A stretch of DNA of 64,000 nt from Solen grandis (lineage: Eukaryota; Mollusca; Bivalvia; Adapedonta; Solenidae). Both the position numbers and the translations under genes were made by a program. Position 1 is the first letter of the stretch; each line of letters starts with the position of its first letter. The DNA is taken from contig CM037792.1 of the NCBI GenBank assembly GCA_021229015.1, positions 5,337,876 to 5,401,875 on the forward strand. Reading direction: 5' to 3'. The notes below the pieces were generated by a model. It searched no databases, was not told where the DNA came from, and worked only from the letters and a program-made list of their open reading frames with translations. Positions 22,768 to 33,835 of this stretch are shown in pieces.

Positions 22768-23709
22768 TGTAACGTGTATGGGGGCTAACTATTTCTAAAT
22801 ATGTACATATACTTAATTTTTCTTAGGCTTATCTAGCCGATGATTAGAGACCAATGATTCAATAAAAATGATTATGGTGACACAAAAATCACGGGGATCA
22901 AACAATATAATCAACAAAGATTGGTTTAAAATAAATATAAAACTCTAAAATATCCAGTCATGAAACCCTACAATTAACTCTGCCTGGGCTATGCAAAATT
23001 GAAGAGATGAAAACCACCTTAAAATGATGTCTCAGGCCACCTTAATAATAATAGCTGATTAATGAAAATATCCTAGGATGATAAAACCCTACGTAAACGA
23101 CAATCTCTGTACCGACAGACAAGCAAACGATATTGATGCTAAATGAGCTCCCAAACCCATATTACAGGATGTATCAGAACCCATGGTATCAAGAATGTTC
23201 TGAATCTTTTCGCCCCTAACAATGCTAGGTGACTACTCAGGAGACAGAACTTGCATCGAGATACCAAAGCCTAACAATCAACAACGATATACTTATGCTA
23301 TCTGAGATCTTACCCTGATGACAGTTGACAACAGACTGACTGAAAATCTGAGCGGACCCGCCTTATATACTTTCCTACAAGTCACGTGACCGACAAAACA
23401 GAATCTTCCAGGGCGAAACCATTTCCGTTAAATAAGAATAGTCAAAGGGGTGTTAGCTTATACGAGAGACTAAATGCCCGTGATTAAAGCATTTAAATCG
23501 AATTAATGAGTTAAATCAATGAAATATGATAAATTAAGCTATTTAAACTTACGGTTTGATGCTTCTTTATATTAATGTGTCTAAAATAATGGAATGCCGG
23601 CGTTGAAAACATCGAATCGGGAAACCGGAAGTAGAAACTTTGATAAACTTTACTAAAATTATTTTGACGAAAACATTTAAATTACACACTAATAAGCAGG
23701 TTCGTTACA
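22768..23709 (-). mobile_element. Solo LTR of an LTR retrotransposon (942 bp)
   Basis: The unit begins TGTAACG and ends CGTTACA on either strand and is flanked by CAAG on both sides (22764-22767 and 23710-23713), a 4-bp target duplication. On the minus strand it carries gtatataagg (a TATA box, complement near 23367-23376), an upstream cacgtg E-box, and about 60 bp downstream a donor-like CAGGGTAAGA. The LTR therefore probably reads in the minus direction. No gag-pol interior or partner LTR is present, so it arose by LTR-LTR recombination. Family assignment (Gypsy-type from the 4-bp duplication) is tentative. Confidence 0.75.
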
Positions 23710-23835
23710 CAAGTGTGTATAAAAAGTCCTGAATAGGAACTTCCTTTTTTAGCACTTATGGCATACCTTTACAAGGATATTCATCCTTGCTAGTGCATAA
23801 CAGCTATTAGATTTCAAAATAATGGAATTCTTTTT

Positions 23836-24660
23836 AGCTTACCTGAGCACATAGTCCACAGTTATTTCAAACGACATCTCTGAAACCACTGGGCCAAATT
23901 TGATTCAACGTGCCTGTGATGTTCCTTGCATGAAGCTCTACCAAAGTTGTTCAAGTGGTTTTGGTCCATTGCATATCAGGGTCACAGGAGCTAAAAATAG
24001 ATTATAAAAGTGACATCTTTAATATCTTCTCCAAAACTACCAGGCCTAGAACCTAGATATTTGGTGTGTGGCATGGCCTACTGCACTTCTACCAAGTTTG
24101 TTCAAATCATGGCCTTCGGGTCAAATTTGGTTCAACCCCAGTACAGTGTTTACTTGGTTTTATATGGACTTTCATGGGAAAACTTTGAGAAAATCTTCTT
24201 GTCAAAGATATTTGATGTGTGGCATTTTCTAGTGGATCTCTACAAAGATTATTCAAATCTTAGCCCGGAGTCAAAATCAACCACCACAGGGATTACTTGG
24301 TTTCACATAGACCTGTATTATAGGAAAAATTGTAAAAAATCTTCTTGTTTGAATCTACATGGTCTGGGGTTTAAACATTTGGTGTGAAACCTGGCCTAGT
24401 GGACCTCTTTCAAGTTTGTTCAAGTCAGGGCTCTGGGGTCAAAATTAGCCCCACCCCAGGGGTTACTTGGTTTTAATTGAAACTTATAAAAAAGGGGGAA
24501 AAAAATTTAAATTCTTCTTGAAACAACAAAGCCTGGAACATAGTTCTGGGTGTGTGTCATTGTCTAGTGCGTTTTTAACAAAGTTAAGATTTGCTGTAAC
24601 AAATCATGGCCAAGGGGTCAAAAATGGGCACACCCAAAGTTAACTTGTTTTTACATAGAT
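23836..24660 (+). repeat. Decayed 'agcttacctgagc' repeat
   Basis: It starts tttttagcttacctgagcac and includes ggtcacaggagctaaaaata, aaactaccaggcctagaacc and tagatatttggtgtgtggc, diverged monomers of the family seen at 18.5 kb. A related decayed piece lies at about 25600-26215. Confidence 0.65.
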
Positions 24661-25051
24661 TTATATTTTTGTATGGAGCATAGCTTAAAAACTATTAAAT
24701 ATTTATGTATAGATGGATTGTGCTTTGTCCAAGAAATGTAACTTACTACATGTACATTGATTTTTTTATTGTCTCCATTTATTTTATAATTTTCTTATGA
24801 TTGCATTCAGGAAATCATAGGTGATATGGCCTGTTTTTATGTGACAAAGCCATATGCAGGGGGATATTCCATCACATTCAGTGATAGTTTTAGTTAACCT
24901 AGATACTGTGTGGAACATATAGTTATCTGATAACAGTGAATAAATAAAAGGGTTGAGTTCCATAGTTTGAAAGTTTTTTAAACTAATGGAGCATGTTATT
25001 ATAGATCTCTATCACATTGATATATATATCATGTATTGTAATACTTTCCAG
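24661..25051. other. Sequence 5' of the IkappaB-like gene exon
   Basis: AT-rich. It contains GGGATATTCC at 24861-24870, which fits the kappaB consensus GGGRNNYYCC, about 190 bp before the first exon I can identify. The exon starts after a splice acceptor, so the promoter itself may lie farther upstream. Confidence 0.35.
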
Positions 25052-28000
25052 TCAGCGGTCACAGCAGGGACAGAGGTCAAGGTCACCATGAACACTCAAG
25101 ATGTCTGCCCTAATGACACTGTCTATCAACAGAGACTGCTGTGAGTACTAATTTGGAGAAAGTTGCAGCTCTTCTTTGTCATCAGGGACAAAGTGTTTGA
25201 TGTCCTACAAACAAATGATTGATAGTATTTTTGAACATTATTAAGGTTGATAACCACTAAGCCATAAATTCAACTCATTTTTTAAAGCAGGTCGTTCACA
25301 GATGATTGGTAGATATCAAAAAATTAATTTTCTATTATCCCTCGTTAATGTTGGTGAAGTCTTTGTTTCCTGACAAATAAACTGGGCAAGTGTAGGTCAC
25401 ATTGATTGGGAAAATGCAACATTTGAGATCGAATACTGTATCCTCAAAGCAGGTGCTTGCGGTGACACATTCCACAAAATGGCATCTTCACCAATTCAGG
25501 ATAGCAAACTCGTAAGTTCAGACTATGAAGTTTGCGCATGTGCAAAGAGTGAATGTGATCAGCCAAGTGACAGACAGTTTTCATGTTGGTGTGTATTAAC
25601 ATGGCCTAATTTAATCAGGTTTGTTACAATCATTGCCTTGGGGTTAAAAATGGTCAACCTCAGGGGTCACTTGATTTTATATTGACTTATACAGGGAAAC
25701 AAGTTTTAAACTTCTTTTTCTTGAAACAACAAAGCCTGGAGCTTAGATATTTGGTGTGTGCCATTTTCTAGTGGATTTTAACAAAGTTTGTTCAAAGCAC
25801 GGCCCTCGGGTCAAAAGTGGAAACGCCTGATATTCACTTGTTTTACATAGATTTATATGAGAGCTTGGATCACACTCTACAGTTTGGTGTGTGGAATTGA
25901 ACTTTGACCTGTAATGAGCTTGACCATTACCCAGTGACCTACTTTGTTATAAATTATGGCATTCTAATTTGGACTAAGGTTACAGTTTTGTGTCTTGATA
26001 TTAGATGACCTTGACCATGACCCAGTGACCTTCTTTGGCATGTATAAGCTACAAACTTCAAATTTGGACCACAAGTAAGTCAGACTGTCTGCTAGCTAGC
26101 TGTTCAGTGTGAGTAACTAAAATGTTCTTCCATTTCTGCATGGATTCTGTATTAAGTAGGAATGTGCTTTAATATAGTAACTTGTGCAGGTAATACAGTC
26201 AATGTTTCTCAGGTCACAGATGGTTACAGTGGATGAACATGCATCTGTATATGGGTATTGAAGACTAATACACACATACAGTTAAAAATGAAGTTCTTAG
26301 TTGTTGATTATAATTATGTGAACATGCTGCTGTAAGACAGGAAACACCAGTCACTGTGGCTGATTGGTTAGTGTCTGCCCTGTAAATGGGGTATCATGAA
26401 GTTGATCCCTGGCAGCACATCAAATGTCAATAATGGTACTGGTATATCTCCCTTGTTTGGCCCTCAGCATATGAAGGTAGTTCCAGGATTGGTTGGCCCA
26501 GTGTCCGGAGTAGCTGACTACAGGTGTGGTGTTATTTCACTTGTCTACAACGTGACCTGCCAGTGAACATCAGTCTCATGCAAACATAGTTCACAAACTG
26601 AAATATTGTTGCTGGAACTTTGAACAGAAACAAATCCAGGACACATTGTTAAACTCTTGATATATGTAGTCCAGAATTCAGATTTCAGAACACAAGATTT
26701 TTAATAAACTGTCACATTATGTATAGTCTCAAACAAATGTCTAACTCCGGAAATTTATTTACTTATTTTATTTTTCAGTTTGAAATACAACAAATCTATG
26801 CTCCTCAAGAATATTCATATATGTTCAACATATCCGGATTATGGTAAGGAGTATTGTTCCTCAGTTTTGTTGGTTAAATAACATGAGGAGTTCATGTGTT
26901 CAGATTTACTCACTCAACAGTGAATATATCATTGAATTTCAAGAGTATATATTTTAGACTTAAGATTCCAAGAAAATTTCCTATACTGTTTTATATGAAT
27001 TAACAAAAACACAATATTGTCTCGAAGGTATTCCTCTAAAAAATCTAGAAATAAAATGGCGGCCACTGACATATTTACTGGTTATTGAAACATTACCTTG
27101 AAAATTGGCATTTCTTGAGCCTGAATCTTAGACTCAGTAGGTTAATGACTGGATCACCGCACCAGCTTTTGTGCCTGGGTCCTGCATGCAGATTTATATT
27201 GTATACATTTACATGACAACATGTTACTTCTTTGTTTTTTACTTTGCATTTTTTTTTCATTTCTATTTCATATACCAAATTAAGCCTAATTCATGTTTCT
27301 TTCATAGGTTACAAACTGAAATATTCGGAATGAAAATGAATCAACGACACTGATCTCCCTCTTTTCTACGCCAGCACCGTGCAAGCAATCCAGATGTGGT
27401 CTCAGATCTTCAACCTTGCCTTGAAGGAAATCTGGAGAGAAAAACGAAAACCTGCGCAGAATTATATAATCATCAATTTAAGAACCTCATATTGATGAAA
27501 TCACTCCTCTATTTTCACTAAATCACTGATACAAACACACTAAGACTCATGTATGATTGTTTTCTGTATGATTGCTTTTCTTGTGTACATGTTAATTCAT
27601 GTCATAATGACTTTCTGAACATGAGTTAAGAATTTTCTGATGTCACATATGTATTGTATGTGGGATACTTGATGATATTGTTTAGAAAGTGGAAACAAAG
27701 TAGTCATGTAAACTGCTGATAGCAATGATTCAGAAAACTTATATTGATAAGTTTATGTACAGTAGTGAAAATAATTTTATCATTTACAATGGTATTGGAG
27801 CACTGGTGTAACACACTTAACATGTATATAGTATGGACATGAACATCTATACTGAGGAGGAGTTTCAGTCCATAAGCATGTGACCAAGGTTTAGATGTTT
27901 CTTTTTATTCTGATATTTTGTTTTTCAAATATTTCTTCAAATGTTTATATCAGTAATTGTTGTCATGTCAACACTTTTGGCAGCAGTTTTGAATCAAAAG

Positions 28001-28656
28001 ATTATTTTTCTAGACAAATTAGTTTTTAATAAGATTTTTAATCAGATAGATCAGGTTAAGTTTGTAGGCAAAATTAAAATGCAACAGATTCTTTTTCCAC
28101 AATGCTTCTTGAATTACAATTATAACATTGAGCAAAGAAATTTCATCTATAACCAAGTAGATCTGATGTTTGATATACCAGTATATTTAGATAGTGATTA
28201 ATGGGAGGTAACTCAAATTAAATTTTTGTTATCTCATACCTGCATTTTATGAATACTTGTCAGATTAAGCTCCCAAAAATAATAATTCATGATTGTATTT
28301 ATTTTGCATTTTGAAAACATTTTTACTTATCTTCTGCTTATTATTTTGATCAGAAGAAAATTAGATTAAACTTGGACAATACAAAATTACAGTTTACTGA
28401 TGTCTACCTGGTATGTTATATCTCTTGTTTTAAGAAAAACTACAAAACATTTTGATATTCCATACAATTTTGGTCTGGGATGTAGGAAATGAAAATGAAT
28501 CTTGGTCAGTGACTTGGTAAAGAATATCATGTTTCAATGTGACATTTGGCATTCACATTTTTCACAAATAATAAGACACTTATTTCATCAAAGTGACATC
28601 GTTGAAAATTTCAACATATTTTGTTTTCACAGGGCCCCGGACTTCTCAATCACTGC

Positions 28657-28690
<34 letters not shown>

Positions 28691-31600
28691 TAATGGGAGA
28701 AATTACAGCAATTAATATAAGGAAATGTTAGGGGGGGAATTACTGGTAGTAGCTGAAGTTCCCTGAAAATATCTAGAAATATTCAATATGTTGAAGACTA
28801 TGAAGTGTTGTGCTAGGCATATGGTCTTTTATCTTTAAACAAGTGATTCTGAGTAAAGCAAGGGATCTTGTGATTATAATGGCAGAAAAATCTTAATTTT
28901 TGCTTTAAAAAAAACATGTGTATAAATTGTTGGTAAAGGGATGTAACTGAAATTTTTTAATGATACAATTCTATAGTTGTTTAAAATATACTAAAGTGGA
29001 ACCTCTCTAAATTGCACAGAATTTCAAATTAATCATGCTTTTTTTTTCTCAGACAGAAAATTTGTGTGTGGTTTACAGAGGTTAAAATAGGCACAATTTA
29101 TCTAAATATCCCAAAAATTTTGTGCGGTATTCAGAATTCGGAGGGTCCGGTTTAGAGAGTATTTTTCAATATTAAATATATAGTGGAAACATTGTGACTT
29201 TTGAAATTGTGCAGTTTAGAGAGTATTCCGGTTTTCAGAGGATGCGGTTTAGAGAGGTTCCACTGTATTATAAAGCGACTCAATTAAATATTTTAATATA
29301 ATTGTTAAGTTATGCTAAGTATTTTTGATGGACAGCCTTATATAAACAAGGGCTACACAAATTAACCGATATTCATTTCTTTTTTTCATGATGTTTGAAA
29401 TTGTTTTAAATTTATTTCTATTTTGTAACAGACTTACAGATAATTGAGTCGAATATCTTCTTTTACAAATAATTATTCATCAGGGGGTATATTTCATGGA
29501 GATATTTCTTTTTAATTTTGAGTTTCATTTAAAATGACCAAAAATTATAAAATATAGAAACACATTTTTTTAATAAGACAATTATCACTTGAAAGTGAAA
29601 GAGAGAATAATAGCCATGTAGATCAAAGTAAAAGCATGTACATGTAGAATTGTGGAAGACAAATAACTGTACTACCTTTTCTTTCAGTGATAACTTGTTT
29701 TTTGACATTATGCAAAGATACACTCTGGGATGTTTTAACAGTGTCCAGATAGTTATGTTAAAAGCTATTGTGCTTCTTAAGTTCAAAATTATTAACATTT
29801 CATGAAACTTGGCTGTATATAAAGAAATTGGAAAACATTTTATTGCATAAATATTTTATTAATTTACAATTGTGATATGAACTCAACAGTCATATTAAAG
29901 TACATAAACATAGAATCATTTTATTGAGTAGTATATCACTTCTCTAATCAAATAATTTAGAAAANNNNNNNNNNNNNNNNNNNNNNNNNNNNNNNNNNNN
30001 NNNNNNNNNNNNNNNNNNNNNNNNNNNNNNNNNNNNNNNNNNNNNNNNNNNNNNNNNNNNNNNNGGTAAATGTTGATAAATATATATATGAATATTTGAA
30101 GTTATTAATTTAAACCAAGCTCAGGACTAGTACAGATAACTAGAAAACGATTTGTAAACTTTCGCATAAAAATATGAAGAAATAATGTAAAATATGAAGC
30201 TCAGTTTCTCACAATATTTTTAGTAGACATTTTGTACAAATAACATTTATACTGATTTTGATATATACCGCATCTATATTTTTGTTGCCAGGAAAATATC
30301 TGACTGCTAAGCTATATAATTGATTTTCAGATATTTAAAGTCTGTTTTTCATTTTACAGCTCAAGACAAACTTCTGACGATGGCTAGAAATAGTATTGCT
30401 GCTACTGAACTGGAGCACTTGACGAAATGTGATAAGGATGGAGATATGTAAGTACTGATGTTACGTCACTTCTCAATTAAAGATTTGTTTGGCTCAACTT
30501 TCAAATAAATAGTGGACATGAGAGGTTTTCAATTCTTGAAGCATTAACGCAATAAAACGTTATCTGCGTAAATATACATGTACAAAACGGCCGATGACAC
30601 CGGTATATTTAAGAAACAAAACCTCGTCACTGGGGTTTACGGAAATGCGTCTGCCATCATCGGAAGGGCTCGCTGGTATATATTATAAATTTTGTGCAGT
30701 ACCGTAAGTTCGCGGGGCAAAATGTCACCGATACAAAAAGGCTCAACAACATTCTGAAAACGATGAAAATGGAAGTCCTATGTAAAGGAGAAAGGCCGAA
30801 ACATAGAAAAGACACATCGAGGTCCGTACGGATGAGATGTATATTTCTATGAAATACTTATATTGGTTAGTTTTAGGCGTTATTCACCTTTAAATACATT
30901 TTCCTTTGTTGAAGTAGTAGACACTACCCAAGAAACACGAGGAACTGGAACTCTGCATGGTTGCATTATGTAAGCAAGCGTATCTAATGTCAGCTCTCTA
31001 CAGCTGAATTTTAATGCAGCCACAATAATATTCATGCGTTCCGAGCGTTTCCGAATGCGATCAGATTGTTTCCGACTATGTTAGGTAATCGCCGTGTGTA
31101 TTCGTCAGCAATTAAGGTCGGCGGTTTTTAAGAATTTCCAATGTTCATATGACTTAGTATGTTTAAATAGTTCGACTTTTTTGAAACGTTAATGCTGCAC
31201 TCTATATTTTCACACAGTGTTTCAACACACAACTTTCTTTCAAACTTGGTTGAGATGTTGGACCGAATACATCTTTAAAGTAATCCATTTATCAATAAAC
31301 ATCAAGTGATCATCGGAATGTTTAGCCTTTAACTCTAAGTCATTGTCATAAGAGATTGGCTCTAGGTTTCAAATGCATTGTATTGATCAATTTGATTACA
31401 AGAGTTATAATTATTGCTTTAAGAAAGAAGTTTTAAAAGAAAATGCGAGCAGAATAAGCAGACTGTACAATTAGTCTATCCTTGACACAATGGAAAGACT
31501 GCGGAACAAGATGACTAGTACCTAGCGAAACCATAACATTACAATGTGTGTCACCAGGTCCCTGCACATTGCCGTGTGTAAATCGGACAAAGAAACGGTT

Positions 31601-33794
31601 CTGGCTATTCTGGAACGTCTGAAACAGGAGGGAGTCGGCCACCTGGTGGACAAGGAGAACAACAGACGTCAGACGCCTCTTTACCTCGCCGTCTATCGCA
31701 ACCAACCCGTCATGGTACAAATGCTCATCCGGTTCCAAGCAGACGTCAACGTTCTTGCTCAGGTGAGCAATTCATCTTTGACATTTTTGTTACCCTTTGC
31801 CATATGAAAGTTGTTAAGGGAGAATTAAGAGAGAGCATATAGTTGCCGTCATAATTTGCCCGGAGCATAACACAAAAACTATAAGAGGTATCAACATGAA
31901 ACTTAATAGGAATGCTCAGGTAGATAGATCTCAATGAGGAGAAGTTCAGTGTACAAGAACCATAACTCTGTATTGCTATTTGTTATTTTTCATACTTATT
32001 TTTTTTTATCTGGAGCATAACACTATCAACGCGCACTTTACGCTGAGAGACGGCGACAGGATTAACATGAAATAGCTATAATTCTAAACCCAGCGTTTCT
32101 AAAGTTATTGAAGCAGTCATATAAGGACAAAACTCCACACGCTGTTGGTACAGAGGTAGTTGGAATAGCTCTTTGTTTGTTACATAATAATCCGGAGTTA
32201 GGGTCATGAACCTTTCATTCATACAGTCATTCTCTTTCTTCAGTACTAGCGAGCCTGATATATACATTCTATCTGTTGTTGTGTATATGTAGAAATTGAC
32301 TAGGTATTTGATAATTTCAGATACTAGAATGTTTGCCTCTCTATTTCAAAGATAAGGAACCTAACTCGCCATAATGCAAAATTACATGTGGACTATTTTA
32401 GGTCAGTTACACCACAGGTATTTGACACAATCCACAATAATTGTCCAAATATGCTATAGAACGTATACAAGAGAAAAGGTATATAACGTAAACAAAACAG
32501 GCATGCTGATCAATCAACTCAAACCGCCGTAAAAGTTGACCAGATCAATTTTTCCTTCTTGCTATCGTAAAGTAAAATGATTTTTCTACCAAATATAAGT
32601 TTTCACTTGAAAGAAATCCGCCAAAAACTTAGAATATGGCTCTATATATTGTCAAAATAACTCCAATTTAGACCGATGTCGTTTTCGACGGCCACCAACC
32701 AGGTTAGCTAAGAGGCCTATCCTGGTCAATTTTCACATTAACATCAAATGACCAACCTAAAAGTCAATTGCTATCGATAGACACGGTTGATTTCTTTTCC
32801 TCCGAGAGGCCTTATGCGCAAAATAAATCCACTAAAGCATGAAATCAGTTGGAGATCACAGCAACGCGTCCATTTCGAAAGTACGAACCGCCATATTCAA
32901 GGAAAATGACGATACGGAATGCAGCTACCTCATTGGTCAGAATTAAACCGGGTCAACATCCGAGTTTACCAGAATGACCTAATCAGCCAATCAATAGGCA
33001 GAGAAATATTCAGTGCGGATTCAAACTAAATGGCCTGACAGAGTAACAGAAATAATGTTGGCCGTGTTTAATCCGATATATGAGAATTATTTGGCATTTC
33101 TTTCAGTACAAAGCCTCTGTACAAGAAGCATGGCTCTTTGCTAAATTTAGAGTAATTGCCCTTTGTTGTTTTTCATACTTGTCCGTTGCATAACACCTAA
33201 AAACTATAAAAGGTATCAACATAAAACTTCATAGGTAGATAGATCTCAATGAGAAGAAGTTCAGTGTACAATAATCACAACTATGATTTGAATAATTTAG
33301 GAGTCATTGCCCTTTGTTATTATTCATACTTTTTTGGCCGGAGCTCATATAGTAAAGTACTCATCAAGTGACAAAGCGCAGTTCGGGGAGCATCCACCGT
33401 TCTACCGGCACTTGTCTAAATTGGTGTTTATTGTCAGAAATCATTTATATTCACAGGCTAGAAATTGATTTGGTTATCCTGTATATGAGATGGCATTCTT
33501 TTATTCTGTAACTATGAAAATTGTAGGCCCGAAAAGGTCTCCGTATAACATGACACTTGTTTCTGTACAATCGGTTAATCAGGAAAGTTAAAATATGGAG
33601 AAGTCGTGTTGTTCAATTTATCTATTGGTATTTATTTCGCACATAATTTTCATCACATTATTGATTTTCCATGGACCATGTATTAAGTTTTTTCAACTTA
33701 ATTCTTGTAGAGATATCATTTACAATATATAAAAATGTATAACTGTATATTATCTTAAAACTTGTGAGGTAGGGTTACATTCATACTTACAAAA

Positions 33795-33835
<41 letters not shown>

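Noticed and set aside
27309..27333. Terminal exon of the gene at 25-27 kb
   Set aside because: It is in phase but ends after eight residues; joining exon 26779-26843 to 30360 gives a coherent ankyrin protein, so I treat it as at most an alternative end.
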